The position numbers and the translations under genes are program-made. Shown in pieces: positions 38,529 through 48,038 of a stretch of DNA of 64,000 nt. Source of the DNA: Lactiplantibacillus xiangfangensis (GTDB lineage Bacteria > Bacillota > Bacilli > Lactobacillales > Lactobacillaceae); the NCBI RefSeq assembly GCF_001438845.1, contig NZ_JQCL01000029.1, positions 49,880 to 113,879 of the forward strand. Direction: 5' to 3'. Positions within the stretch are counted from its first letter, which is position 1. Every line of letters begins with the position of its first letter. The notes under the pieces are model-generated. The model made no database searches. It saw only the letters and a list, made by a program, of their open reading frames with translations, and was not told the origin of the DNA.

Positions 38529-38663
38529 TTTTGTTATTTAGCTAAACGGCAAGTCATTTAATTTTACTATCATCATCGTTTTCTCACTATATTCTTTTTG
38601 AATTTTCATGATTCAACACTAATTTCCCATTCATATTCAATTGATATGGAAAATTGGCCATCC

Positions 38664-38705
38664 AAAAAAGCGCTATGAATTCATTATGAACTCATAGCGC
38701 TTTTT
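38664..38705. terminator. terminator downstream of the DeoR gene
   Basis: AAAAAGCGCTATGA and TCATAGCGCTTTTT form a stem around a 13-base loop with a T-run on the plus strand. It is about 240 bp past the DeoR stop. Confidence 0.8.
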
Positions 38706-38745
38706 GAATATCAAAGTCACTCCAGTTATCTGTTTATTCTAAAGA

Positions 38746-38780
38746 AACCTAGCCTCAAAGAACCTAGCCTCAAAGAACCT
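38746..38780. repeat. 15-bp tandem repeat
   Basis: AACCTAGCCTCAAAG occurs twice in tandem and is followed by a partial third copy (AACCT). Function not apparent. Confidence 0.85.
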
Positions 38781-39036
38781 ACAGCCTGGTCTTCTATCAC
38801 ACACATGACATAATACAGGCAAAACTCCAACACCATTTTGGATGTAACAGAAGTGTGTATACATTATGCAGCAGTTAAAGAACGCAACAAGTACCTATCC
38901 TTAATCGAGTACCACCTTCAAATAATTTCTAAAAAAAGGATGAACCTAAGATCATGTCACTCTAACCAATCCGACAAAATTACAGAGACTGATTATGCTT
39001 TTGTACTTGCAGCTATTTTAAACTTCAGGCCCAAAA

Positions 39037-39070
39037 AAGGAAATCAATTCAAAAATGAATTGATTTCCTT
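39037..39070. terminator. terminator of the sorbitol operon
   Basis: AAGGAAATCAATTC (39037-39050) and GAATTGATTTCCTT (39057-39070) form a perfect 14-bp stem. On the minus strand it is followed by a T-run, so it ends transcription from gutA. Confidence 0.85.
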
Positions 39071-39128
39071 ACGAAGTACTTCACTAATAGTTAGTTACGA
39101 ATCTTACACTCGTAGTTATCCTAAACAA

Positions 39129-39506
39129 CTATCTAGCAATAATTTGAATCGTGCTACCCACTTTAAAGTCTGGATAATCACCTTCGGAAGTGTACAGCGA
39201 TCCTGCTAGTTTAGCATCAGTGGCACCCGTGAAGCTAATTGCGGTGTGGCCTAAGCGACCTAAGTTGGTTTGAACTTCATTACCAACCGCCGTAATCGTG
39301 TATTCACTGTCATCGACTTTCAAAATCATCCCACTGACAATCTGTTCCTTAATTGGTTCCACTTTAACGATGAAGCAAGATGGCCGTAAAGCATCCGGTG
39401 CCTCATCCCCAAATAAAATTGCCATTTTGATTGACTTAAAATCTTCTGATTCTGCCCCAACTTCAACAACCTTCGTTGAATAAACCGTTCTTTCTTTTGT
39501 CATCAT
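39129..39506 (-). CDS. gutA: PTS glucitol/sorbitol EIIA
   Basis: 125 residues, the size of glucitol EIIA. AILFGDEAPDALRPSCFIV and DYPDFKVGSTI are family features. It receives phosphate from HPr and passes it to the EIIB domain encoded upstream. Last gene of the gutFRMCBA operon. Confidence 0.92.
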   Translation of the reverse strand: MMTKERTVYSTKVVEVGAESEDFKSIKMAILFGDEAPDALRPSCFIVKVEPIKEQIVSGMILKVDDSEYTITAVGNEVQTNLGRLGHTAISFTGATDAKLAGSLYTSEGDYPDFKVGSTIQIIAR

Positions 39507-39535
39507 TCAGACCACCTTCAAATTCTTTCCTCTAT

Positions 39536-40570
39536 TTATTTCGAATACAAACCAAAACTTGCAATCCAAGCAACGAATACCCGTGGCACACCATTAATAA
39601 ACCGACTGTATAAGACTGATGGTACCCCGACTTCAACGGTCTTAGAATCAGCTTCAGCCAATCCTAAACCAACGGGGATAAAGTCACAACCGTTTTGGGT
39701 GTTAATGGCAAACAGTGCTGGTAAAGCGTACTGTGGTGGGATATTACCCTTACCAATTTCAACACCAATCAAAGTCCCAATAACTTGGCCAATAACGGCT
39801 CCGGGTCCTAATAATGGTGATAAGAATGGTAGTGAACAGATGAAACCTAAGATCATCAGGCCCCAAACATTCCCAGCCAATGGTTCCATGACACTTGCAA
39901 AGGCCTTACCAATCCCAGAACCATTAATAATACCAATAATCAGTGCAACGAAAGCCATGAAAGGAATAATCGTGTTGATAACGGTCTGGACCGCATCTTT
40001 TGCGGCTTGGTTAAAGGTTGCAACGACTCGCCCAGCGCCAATCCCGATTTTAGTTAAGATACCAGGATTTTTAGTTTGTGCCGTTAAGGTCTTAGAATTA
40101 TCAAACTTAGAGCCGTCATCCGTCGTTTCTTCAGCAACTTCGGCAGCGCTTTCATTTTCGTTTGCCTTTTCAGCTTCAACGTCACTATCTTCTGCCAACG
40201 TGATTTGGTCCAAATCAACGTTAGAAACATAGTTTCCTTCGTTCATGAATTGGGCTAACGGGCCACTCTTCCCAGTAGGTAAAACGTTAATTGTTTTGAT
40301 ACCCTTCTTAGGGTAGATCCCACAACGTAGCGTCCCACCACAGTCAACAATCGCTAATGCCGTTTCTTCATCTGGAATGGAAGTCTTAAAACCATCAACT
40401 GCTTGCATTCCAGTTAACTTAGCAATCTTATCAACGATTGCAGGTTTGTTCCCACCTGTAATGTATATAAACTTATGCTTTTCAGCCGTTGGGGTAATGG
40501 TCAGCGGGCCGCCCCAACCACCAGAACCTTTAACAACTTTAATACTCCGATATTCTTTTGTCATTGTCAT
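39536..40570 (-). CDS. gutB: PTS glucitol/sorbitol EIIB (with C-terminal membrane part)
   Basis: 344 residues. The EIIB domain has [13 protein letters not shown] near the start and the phosphorylated Cys in [13 protein letters not shown]; the C-terminal half (about 185-340) is membrane-embedded and belongs to the sugar channel. An acidic linker (about 130-155) joins them. The ATG at 40564 may be the true start, since GAGGG is only 2 bases from the first ATG. Confidence 0.93.
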   Translation of the reverse strand: MTMTKEYRSIKVVKGSGGWGGPLTITPTAEKHKFIYITGGNKPAIVDKIAKLTGMQAVDGFKTSIPDEETALAIVDCGGTLRCGIYPKKGIKTINVLPTGKSGPLAQFMNEGNYVSNVDLDQITLAEDSDVEAEKANENESAAEVAEETTDDGSKFDNSKTLTAQTKNPGILTKIGIGAGRVVATFNQAAKDAVQTVINTIIPFMAFVALIIGIINGSGIGKAFASVMEPLAGNVWGLMILGFICSLPFLSPLLGPGAVIGQVIGTLIGVEIGKGNIPPQYALPALFAINTQNGCDFIPVGLGLAEADSKTVEVGVPSVLYSRFINGVPRVFVAWIASFGLYSK

Positions 40571-40589
40571 GACCCTCGCTCTCTTTTAA

Positions 40590-41141
40590 CTAGCCGGCGA
40601 ATTCAACTTTCTTAGAAAGTGAAATTCCTTGTTGCTTGCAAACGTACGCCGTCGTAAAGTCGGTAATCCAACCACCGATAAAGTTCATGACGATCCCGAC
40701 TAGCATGTACCGAATGGCTAAATCCATCGTATTTAATCCTAATTTTTGGACCCCTTGTGCAATCCCTAACCAGATAAAGTATTCTGACGGGTTAATATGT
40801 GGAAAGACCCCGTTACTAGTGTGACAGAATTGCGCAATCGCCGCGTACCAGCTTGGCTTGTAGTATTCAGGTAAGAACCGACCCATGGAGTGGGCCATTG
40901 GGTTCCCGAGCATAAACGCTGAGACGAATGGCAAAATCAAATAACGTGTCACTGGATTCTTTGCTGAAGCTTTGGCGAGTGCCGCCATCTTCTTTTCCCC
41001 AACAAAGGCAATAATTGCGTTCATTAAGACTAACAGTAAGAGGACAACTGGAATAATGGAAGTCATCCAACCAACCAGTGTTTTACCCCCACTTTGGAAG
41101 AGGCCCATAAACCCTGAAGCTAAATCTGTAACTACTTTCAT
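40590..41141 (-). CDS. gutC: PTS glucitol/sorbitol EIIC
   Basis: 183 residues, about five membrane segments. Family features are GNPMAHSMGRFLPEYYKPSW and HTSNGVFPHINPSEYF. It forms the membrane channel together with the C-terminal half of GutB. Confidence 0.93.
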   Translation of the reverse strand: MKVVTDLASGFMGLFQSGGKTLVGWMTSIIPVVLLLLVLMNAIIAFVGEKKMAALAKASAKNPVTRYLILPFVSAFMLGNPMAHSMGRFLPEYYKPSWYAAIAQFCHTSNGVFPHINPSEYFIWLGIAQGVQKLGLNTMDLAIRYMLVGIVMNFIGGWITDFTTAYVCKQQGISLSKKVEFAG

Positions 41142-41157
41142 AATATCGATGCTCCTT

Positions 41158-41652
41158 TTAATTCATTTGTTTTTTCCGTCGGTTACCAATGGCTTTGTAG
41201 TAGATTGACTTAAGCTTGTCGACCATCGGTAAACTCCAAATCTTAACTGATCCATCGAAATCTTCTGGCTTCAACTTATTAACTTTATAGTTGATGTAAT
41301 TCTTGTAAGCATCTAATAAGCAAACCCGCGTCAACTTATCAAACTGCTTTAATTGATCGTACGACGCCGCAATTTCGGCAAGGTTTTGATTACGAAGCGC
41401 TTTCACTTCTTTGAACTTTGCAAAGATGGTCACGCCCTTCATCATCTGTGCTTCCGCAATTGTGCCGTCATCTTTAACAGCAACTAGAATCAACGTCCCT
41501 GCACGCAACTTTTTAGGATTTTTCCCAATGGCAACGGGGGCTAAGACCCGTAACTGATGGAACGTTTTTGAAAAATTCTTGATTTGTTTTAAACCCAAGA
41601 CCCCTTGGAATAGGAAGGCGCCTACTAAAATAATTCCGAAGTAAATTAACAT
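41158..41652 (-). CDS. gutM: GutM-like glucitol operon activator protein
   Basis: 164 residues: one N-terminal membrane segment (about 3-20) and a soluble domain of the GutM family. GutM works with GutR to turn on the sorbitol operon. Its ATG overlaps the gutR stop by one base. Confidence 0.88.
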   Translation of the reverse strand: MLIYFGIILVGAFLFQGVLGLKQIKNFSKTFHQLRVLAPVAIGKNPKKLRAGTLILVAVKDDGTIAEAQMMKGVTIFAKFKEVKALRNQNLAEIAASYDQLKQFDKLTRVCLLDAYKNYINYKVNKLKPEDFDGSVKIWSLPMVDKLKSIYYKAIGNRRKKQMN

Positions 41653-43517
41653 TAAATCGCCTCCATTAACTGAATCAAGCCACGATTGTCATCATAATTC
41701 TTTAAATTATTGAATATATTGCTATTAGCAGCAATGCTTCTAATTAAGTCATACACTTGCGATAAGATGCGGCTGAGTTCGGCATCTAACTTATTGGGAA
41801 TTGCGACTAGAAAGACCACGTTGACCTTTTGATTATCAAAGACAACCGGTTTTTCGAACAATCCCACGGTGACCAAGATGCGGTTCAACCCGGATTTATC
41901 AATCACGTGGGGTAACGCGACCCCATCACCGAAAATACTGCTGGAAAGCTCTTCCCGTTTCGCCCAATCGGTAAGGAACTCGTGGGTTAACTGACCACAA
42001 TCAATTTCTTGATTGATCAGCTGCTTGACCCCGGCAGTATACGTCGACTTACCAGTAAAATGCGTCACATCGAACTTACATAATCCCCGCTTAACCGCTT
42101 CATCAACTAACGAAATCTGCAATCGCTCTCGTAAGGTGCCTTGATTGAACACGGAATTTAAGCGGATGATCGGCGCATGTTGAATTAGGACATTGCCGGT
42201 TAAAAAACTATTGGAAAAAATTAGTAAATACTTTTCAGGACTTTTTTCTAGATCACTTTCAGAATTAAAAATGTCAATCTGTAAATCATCGTTTAGCAGC
42301 TCTTTCAGTTGTTCGGTGATAAATTTCTTCATACTATTACTAATTGGTTTAACTAATGCCACCCGGTGGATCACTGGTGCTGACATGTATTCTTCTAATT
42401 CCATTTGGAAATAGACGGTCAAGTAGCCCACTTCTTGGGTCCTAATTTTGACGTTCAGCTTTTGCGCAATCGATGAAAGGCTCAACTGCGCCAGTTCAGT
42501 TGAAACGGGATACTTGTTAAGCATGTCCACTGAAATGAAGCCTTCAGTTTTAACACCGAAGATGGCACGATTAATCAAGAATAACAGGTGATAACGTAAT
42601 TCCATCAACAACCGTTTGAAGTCTAAATTAACATCAAACTTTTGCTTAATAATTGGAAAGACAACTTGCATCAGGTGGTCAACATCCGTTAAAGCTAACT
42701 TAACCAGCTCATCGTCATCGGCGTTGAGCTTCTTGATGTTAAACGGGTACGAAATGAAATCCCATTCTCCTGGACTGAGTGAACTACTGATCATTTCCGT
42801 AATCAACTCACGTAAAGATGCCGTCGCGTCATCCGAAAGTAACTGATGGTAATGCGGGACCCGCGCGTCAATTTGAATTTCATATTTGCGTAACCACTTA
42901 ATGACGGCGATATTGCGTTTAATTGCCATGACCGTATCAGTGTTGAAGTCCAGTTGCTGGATCAAATTGGTTAATTTCACATCCGTTGGACTATCCCAAG
43001 TTGCTTCCAATTCATAATACTTGCCAACCAAGTTCCGCGTAATAACGGCGTATTTGTAGTCTGAATCGGCTTTCAAATGCATCCCGCGGTTGGTTTTAGT
43101 TTCAATCTTGACATCGTAGAACGCCAGGGCCGTTTTTAAAGCCCGTAAATCTTTGTTAATAGTTCCGCGACTGACGACTAAAGCATCTGCCAAGTCATCC
43201 ACGATCACGTACCCATTAATGTTTTTCAACAGTTCCTTTAAGATGGTTGCCTGACGTTTGGCGGGATCGTTAAAGTCGAGATCCTGCTTTAAAAAATTCG
43301 TTTGTAATTTAGCAATGGCGGAATAATCTTTAATTACTAAATAGAATTTTGATTGATTAATATTAATTTTGGCAACGCCATCTAAATAATCATTAATTTC
43401 CCGAATGTTTTTGGTAATGGTCACTCTTGAAATTGAAAAATGGGTCTGAAGTTCTCGTAACGTTAGCGCATCATTATTAATAAAAAAGTTCAACATTTCA
43501 AAATTCTGTCTATCCAT
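41652..43517 (-). CDS. gutR: GutR, PRD-containing activator of sorbitol genes
   Basis: 621 residues. An N-terminal helix-turn-helix (LRELQTHFSISRVTITKNI) and a second one (VDDLADALVVSRGTINKDL) are followed by PTS regulation domains (about 190-390), a divergent EIIB-like part, and a C-terminal EIIA-like domain with the phosphorylatable His in FGDGVALPHVID. PTS-mediated phosphorylation should tie activation to sorbitol supply. It lies between gutF and gutM. Confidence 0.92.
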   Translation of the reverse strand: MDRQNFEMLNFFINNDALTLRELQTHFSISRVTITKNIREINDYLDGVAKININQSKFYLVIKDYSAIAKLQTNFLKQDLDFNDPAKRQATILKELLKNINGYVIVDDLADALVVSRGTINKDLRALKTALAFYDVKIETKTNRGMHLKADSDYKYAVITRNLVGKYYELEATWDSPTDVKLTNLIQQLDFNTDTVMAIKRNIAVIKWLRKYEIQIDARVPHYHQLLSDDATASLRELITEMISSSLSPGEWDFISYPFNIKKLNADDDELVKLALTDVDHLMQVVFPIIKQKFDVNLDFKRLLMELRYHLLFLINRAIFGVKTEGFISVDMLNKYPVSTELAQLSLSSIAQKLNVKIRTQEVGYLTVYFQMELEEYMSAPVIHRVALVKPISNSMKKFITEQLKELLNDDLQIDIFNSESDLEKSPEKYLLIFSNSFLTGNVLIQHAPIIRLNSVFNQGTLRERLQISLVDEAVKRGLCKFDVTHFTGKSTYTAGVKQLINQEIDCGQLTHEFLTDWAKREELSSSIFGDGVALPHVIDKSGLNRILVTVGLFEKPVVFDNQKVNVVFLVAIPNKLDAELSRILSQVYDLIRSIAANSNIFNNLKNYDDNRGLIQLMEAI

Positions 43518-43548
43518 TATTCCACCTATCCCCTTTTAAACGCTGGGG

Positions 43549-44352
43549 CTAGCCGCGACTCTTACCACCTGCGATGTTGATCGTGACACCAGTAATGTAA
43601 CTTGCGCGGTCTGATAGTAAGTAGTTCACTGCATCAGCTACTTCAGAAAGCTTACCGCTACGACCCAATGGTGTTGTCGTCGTGCTCTTGTAGCCAGCCC
43701 GAATATCTTCAACTGTCTTATGACGTGTGTAAGCCAATGATTGTTCATATGACAAAGTCCGTAAACCAGTTGCTTCCATGATGCCAGGTGCAACCCCAAC
43801 AACGCGGATGTTATGTTCCCCGAGTTCTTTAGCCCATGAACGAGTGAATCCGTTGATGGCACCCTTAGTTGCTGAGTAAACGCTTTGGCCTTGTGACCCT
43901 TCCAAACCAGCTTCGGAAGACATGTTAACGATGACCCCACGCTTTTGCTTTTCAAATTGATGCGTTACTGCTTGAGACATTAGGAAGACACTCTTAACGT
44001 TGACAGCGAACATCTTTTCAAAGTTACCTTCAGTAAATTCATACTGCCCATGAGGATCATCAGCATCGGCTAATAACCGTGGTAAGTTGATACCAGCGTT
44101 GTTAACTAATCCATCAATGTGGCCTTGTTCTTCGACAACTTGGTCAACTAAAGCATCAACGGCTTTTTGATCAGTAACGTCGGTTTCAACGAAGTGCAAA
44201 TTAGCGTTCTTTAATTCGCCTTCCTTTAAATCAGCATTGTAAACAACCGCACCATTGTTTAATAATTCAGTGACAATGGCATTCCCAATACCTGAAGATC
44301 CACCAGTGACAACGTATACTCGTTTTGAAATATTAATCCATGACTCACTCAT
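43549..44352 (-). CDS. gutF: sorbitol-6-phosphate 2-dehydrogenase
   Basis: 267 residues, a short-chain dehydrogenase. The NAD motif is VTGGSSGIGNAIV, and the catalytic Tyr-Lys are in YSATKGAINGFTRSW. It makes fructose 6-phosphate from sorbitol 6-phosphate. First gene of the gutFRMCBA operon, the same order as in Lacticaseibacillus casei. Confidence 0.93.
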   Translation of the reverse strand: MSESWINISKRVYVVTGGSSGIGNAIVTELLNNGAVVYNADLKEGELKNANLHFVETDVTDQKAVDALVDQVVEEQGHIDGLVNNAGINLPRLLADADDPHGQYEFTEGNFEKMFAVNVKSVFLMSQAVTHQFEKQKRGVIVNMSSEAGLEGSQGQSVYSATKGAINGFTRSWAKELGEHNIRVVGVAPGIMEATGLRTLSYEQSLAYTRHKTVEDIRAGYKSTTTTPLGRSGKLSEVADAVNYLLSDRASYITGVTINIAGGKSRG

Positions 44353-44404
44353 TAAAAATCGCTCCTTATTTGTTCATTTCCTTTTCTTCATAAACAAATA
44401 TACA

Positions 44405-44418
44405 TGAAAGCGCGTTCA
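44405..44418. promoter_or_regulatory. cre box before gutF
   Basis: TGAAAGCGCGTTCA agrees with the cre consensus at 13 of 14 positions and lies 53 bp upstream of gutF, indicating CcpA repression of the sorbitol operon. Confidence 0.65.
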
Positions 44419-44585
44419 TGGTTAATTCACATATTTTTCAACAACTTTTTAAATTGGTATACTAATTATCAATCGATACGCTTTATTAATACGGCCAGGG
44501 CCCCTGTTCCTGCTATGTATCGGTACGTTCATACGATTCATAAGAATTATTTTAATTCCAGAAAATCATTCTATTTTTTCGCAAC

Positions 44586-44624
44586 AAAAAAAAGTTCCTA
44601 GATATCTATTATCCAGGAACTTTA
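44586..44624 (-). terminator. terminator of the aldose epimerase gene
   Basis: AAAGTTCCT (44591-44599) pairs with AGGAACTTT (44615-44623), followed on the minus strand by a run of eight T. Confidence 0.88.
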
Positions 44625-44646
44625 CAATATTAAGCAAACGACTTAG

Positions 44647-45522
44647 CTATGAAAATTTGATTTCAGTCCCAAATACATCCGTTTTACCAGCGGCTAACGT
44701 GTTAACTGCCTTCTTATCTTGGAGCTGTTCGGGGTCGCCGTAAACGTCTGGGAGTCCATTGAATGGTTCAACACAGACGAAATCAGCATTCTTCTTTTCA
44801 GGTGACCAGATGGCAAAGTATGGGAAATCGTTAAGGTTCAACTCAACCGCGTGCTTAGCTTCGGCGCTGACCAATTGAACATGTTTCAGACCCTTCGCGG
44901 AAAAGACAATCAAGCCGGCATCCAACTTGTCATGATTCAAGGCGTATTCACCATTAGTCAACTTGACCATGTGCGTTTTACCACTCAATAGTGGCGCAGG
45001 GTCAACTTCCTGATTTTCCAATTCAGTTACGGCTGGATCAAACTTCAACCGGTAGTTAGCAAAGTCGCCGGTCGTATTGAATCCAGGATGAAGGCCTAAT
45101 GAGTAGTACATCGTCTTCTGGTCTAGGTTTTCAACGTTAAATTCAACCTTAAGCGCGCTATCGTCTAATTGATAACTAATCGTGACTTGGTAATCAAACG
45201 GGAATTTGGCCTTAGTATCAGCATTGGCAGCACTCTTCAGGACAACTGCATCCTGACTTTGGCTAACAATCTCAAAAGTTTGGTCGCGTAAGAAGCCGTG
45301 TTGGGTTAACCCATACTTGTTGCCATCAAAATAATAAGTGTTTTGATTAATTTGACCAATGATAGGGAATAAAACGGGCGCGTGGCGACCCCAGTACTTT
45401 CCAGTGGTATCGTTCCAAATATAATCAAATCCATCATCAGTCCGAGTCACACTTTGAATTTCAGCTCCTAGTAAACTGATCACAGCACTAATTTTTTTAT
45501 TTTTTAATTCGACAGTTGCCAT
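44647..45522 (-). CDS. aldose 1-epimerase family protein (LacX-like)
   Basis: 291 residues of the galactose mutarotase fold: LLGAEIQSVTRTDDGFDYIW, GRHAPVLFPIIGQ, LTQHGFLRDQTF and LGLHPGFNT with the conserved His residues. It equilibrates sugar anomers, and the GRHAPVLFP pattern belongs to the LacX/YihR-type branch with less defined substrates. I chose the ATG at 45522 because GGAGGGG lies 8 bases upstream. Single-gene unit between the sorbitol and mannosidase loci. Confidence 0.88.
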   Translation of the reverse strand: MATVELKNKKISAVISLLGAEIQSVTRTDDGFDYIWNDTTGKYWGRHAPVLFPIIGQINQNTYYFDGNKYGLTQHGFLRDQTFEIVSQSQDAVVLKSAANADTKAKFPFDYQVTISYQLDDSALKVEFNVENLDQKTMYYSLGLHPGFNTTGDFANYRLKFDPAVTELENQEVDPAPLLSGKTHMVKLTNGEYALNHDKLDAGLIVFSAKGLKHVQLVSAEAKHAVELNLNDFPYFAIWSPEKKNADFVCVEPFNGLPDVYGDPEQLQDKKAVNTLAAGKTDVFGTEIKFS

Positions 45523-45901
45523 TATTAAAACCCCTCCAACTTTATGACCGCTGTAAAAAAGCGGTTTCAATTCTACAACCTCAGTATGGACCTGTTTATT
45601 TCAGTTTCAAGGGGTTTTCATTAATTTTTTTGTATTAGGAATACTGACAAGACGCTAATCACCAGCGATTTTCACGATACCAATTTTACGATTTCTTTCA
45701 CGATTATTGCATCGACAGTCATACATTGGCATATACCAATGTTGTAAATTTTCTCGTTTAATTATATTATCCTATAACTTATTTTTTCGAGTTCATGTCC
45801 CCACCTATCTACTCATAACAGCAATTATTTAGGCCTAAATATCTTCACCAACAATAGCTAAAGGACACACCAATCTTAAACCTTGGTATGTCCTTCATAA
45901 A
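45523..45901. other. 379-bp intergenic region
   Basis: AT-rich; holds the epimerase promoter and ribosome site and the terminator at 45861-45895. I see no gene, and no clear cre box. Confidence 0.5.
45861..45895 (-). terminator. terminator of the mannosidase operon
   Basis: AAGGACACACCAA and TTGGTATGTCCTT pair with one mismatch (12 of 13), 6 bp past the last gene of the operon. The T-run on the minus strand is short. Confidence 0.65.
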
Positions 45902-46765
45902 TTAACCGTTATAGACTTTTTCCGCCAATAATAAGGCACCAACAATTCCAGCTTGGTCACCTAACTCAGCGTGGACAATGTATTGTTCTAGCGGAGGAAC
46001 GTCAACATAATTTTTAAGTTGATGCTCAAAACTCTTCCGAATTAGTGGAAACAATTGCGCTTGATTAGAAACGCCACCGCCCAGAACGATTTTCTCCGGC
46101 GCGTATAATAACGTATAGGTCATACAAGCCTGAGCTAAGTAATAGGCTTCCTGCTGCCACAGATCATCATCGCTAGCAATTTTCTTAGCTTTGACACCTG
46201 CCCGTGCTTCAATCGCAGGTCCCGCTGCTAAGCCTTCCAAACAGTCACCGTGGACCGCACAGCTTCCTTTATAATTATCTTCATAATATCGGCGAACCGG
46301 AATATGACCAGTTTCTGGATGACTACGTGCTTGATAAAACTGATTATTATTGATCATACCACCGCCAATTCCGGTACCAACAGTACTGTAGAACAGGTGC
46401 TGACTACTTTTTCCAGCCCCCAAACAATATTCACCCCAGGCGGCCACGTTAACATCCGTTGTCCAATACATCGGCACATTCAGCGCCTGCTTAAGAACGT
46501 TCAAAAAGTTAAAGTTTCGCCATCCCACTTTGGGTGTTTCGGTAATATACCCATAGTTGAGCGACTGAGGATCAATATCAATTGGGCCAAAGCAGCCAAT
46601 GCCAATCGCACTTACTGGGTTGTCCTGAAAGAATTCAACGACTTTTGGCATCGTTACTGCTGGGGCTTCAGTATCAATGCGGATTTGCTTAATGATCCGT
46701 TGGTGTTCATCACTAATCGCAACGACAAACTTAGTTCCGCCTGCTTCAATTCCGCCATATCTCAA
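45902..46765 (-). CDS. ROK-family sugar kinase (fructokinase/mannokinase type)
   Basis: 287 residues. The ATP motif is GGIEAGGTKFVVAI, and the metal site has HPETGHIPVRR followed by CAVHGDCLEGLAAG (the ROK zinc motif). STVGTGIGGGM supplies the second phosphate loop. ScrK/GmuE-like enzymes phosphorylate fructose or mannose; with a cytoplasmic alpha-mannosidase in the operon, mannose is likely. Last gene of the operon. Confidence 0.88.
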   Translation of the reverse strand: MRYGGIEAGGTKFVVAISDEHQRIIKQIRIDTEAPAVTMPKVVEFFQDNPVSAIGIGCFGPIDIDPQSLNYGYITETPKVGWRNFNFLNVLKQALNVPMYWTTDVNVAAWGEYCLGAGKSSQHLFYSTVGTGIGGGMINNNQFYQARSHPETGHIPVRRYYEDNYKGSCAVHGDCLEGLAAGPAIEARAGVKAKKIASDDDLWQQEAYYLAQACMTYTLLYAPEKIVLGGGVSNQAQLFPLIRKSFEHQLKNYVDVPPLEQYIVHAELGDQAGIVGALLLAEKVYNG

Positions 46766-46768
46766 AAT

Positions 46769-47605
46769 CTATTCCTCCTTTACCGGCATAACCCAGTCAT
46801 ACTTATTAATAATCTGAGCAACTCCATCTTCATCATTTGTGGGCGCGACTTGCCACGCAACGGACTTCAATTTAGCCAATCCATTTGCCATTGCGACACC
46901 ATACTTAGCCCGTTGGATCAATTCATAATCATTCTCGTAATCGCCAAATACCAATGCATGGTCGGCTTGCCACTTATACACTTTACCGAGTTGCTGAAAA
47001 CCACTGTATTTAGAAATTCCACGACGCGTTGCTTCTAAGAATTCACGGTCCGACTGTACAACGTTCAAAGCCATACCTTGCATTGCTGCCTTCATCACCC
47101 AAAGTTTCTTTTGATCAACGATGTGCATCCCGACTTTTAAAACCTTTATTGGCCGATCATCCATTAACAGTTGCAATTGCGCAAGCGAGTGGCATCTAAT
47201 TTCTGTCAGCGTTTCATTATACTTATCCACCCGGTCATCGTTTACTTGCACCGAAAAGTTGATCCATTTAGTGGGCGTTGAAAAGTTAACGTTAATCCCC
47301 AATTGCTGGGCCAATCGCGTCACTTCAATCACATCTTGATTATTGATCAATTCCATCGCAAGCACTTTACCGTGTTGATTTGCAACAATCGCACCATTAA
47401 AACCAATCTTAAATGTGTCCAGATGCAACACGTCCTGACTAAAAAGCGCTAATGATTCAATTGGACGTCCAGATGCCAATACAACTGCGATACCATTTTG
47501 GTTCAAGGACTGAAGCGCACTAACATTGGCTGGCGAGATACGCCCGTTGGAATCTAGCAAAGTCCCATCTAGATCAAAACAAGCAGCAACAATCTTATTT
47601 TGCAC
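46769..47605 (-). CDS. HAD-superfamily Cof-type phosphatase
   Basis: 278 residues. Motif I is CFDLDGTLLDSNGRIS, and VVLASGRP, then FGDYENDYELIQ near the end give the Cof/class IIB layout. It probably removes phosphate from a sugar phosphate, possibly one made by the neighbouring PTS. 2 bp from the EIIA gene, in the same operon. Confidence 0.88.
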   Translation of the reverse strand: MQNKIVAACFDLDGTLLDSNGRISPANVSALQSLNQNGIAVVLASGRPIESLALFSQDVLHLDTFKIGFNGAIVANQHGKVLAMELINNQDVIEVTRLAQQLGINVNFSTPTKWINFSVQVNDDRVDKYNETLTEIRCHSLAQLQLLMDDRPIKVLKVGMHIVDQKKLWVMKAAMQGMALNVVQSDREFLEATRRGISKYSGFQQLGKVYKWQADHALVFGDYENDYELIQRAKYGVAMANGLAKLKSVAWQVAPTNDEDGVAQIINKYDWVMPVKEE

Positions 47606-47607
47606 TT

Positions 47608-48024
47608 TTACTCATCCTCTTCATCAACAACTGGCACGTATTCGTTCATTAAAATAATTTGTTGTTGGGCCTCCGTAATTAATTTTTGTAATTGCGGGTC
47701 ATCAAGAATCTGACCAGGTGCGGCTAGTGCGACGCCTAAAATTAGTGGAAGATTCATACCAGTAATAATCTTAACGTTTGCCCACTCACGATATTTATAA
47801 AACGCTTGATTAACGCTTCCTGGTAAAAGATCCGTAAAAACAATCACCTGATCAGTATCACGATACTGATTCATTAATTTATCAACCGTTGGGATTAACG
47901 GTTCATTATCCGTATAAGCACACAGCACATCGACATCTTGAGCCTGCCCGGATAAGAATTGCAGGGTTTCTTTCATGCCACGTGCTAACCCAACGTGCGA
48001 GGCAATTATGATTTGTCTTTTCAT
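47608..48024 (-). CDS. PTS mannose-family EIIA subunit
   Basis: 138 residues from the ATG at 48024. The phosphorylated His is in IIIASHVGLARGMKETL. The frame continues upstream into the EIID gene but only this ATG has a GGAG site (10 bases upstream) and gives the family N-terminus. Confidence 0.9.
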   Translation of the reverse strand: MKRQIIIASHVGLARGMKETLQFLSGQAQDVDVLCAYTDNEPLIPTVDKLMNQYRDTDQVIVFTDLLPGSVNQAFYKYREWANVKIITGMNLPLILGVALAAPGQILDDPQLQKLITEAQQQIILMNEYVPVVDEEDE

Positions 48025-48038
48025 GAAATATCCGCTCC

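Larger units (their letters stand above)
38426..39128. other. 703-bp non-coding stretch between DeoR and the sorbitol operon
   Basis: No credible gene is visible. One open frame at 38838-39209 lacks a ribosome site, starts at TTG and runs into gutA on the opposite strand. The stretch holds a repeat like the DeoR site (38510-38528), two terminators and a short tandem repeat, annotated separately. Confidence 0.6.

Noticed and set aside
38838..39209. 123-codon open frame in the gap before gutA
   Set aside because: It begins at TTG without a ribosome site, has no recognisable domain, contains the gutA terminator stem and overlaps gutA on the opposite strand.
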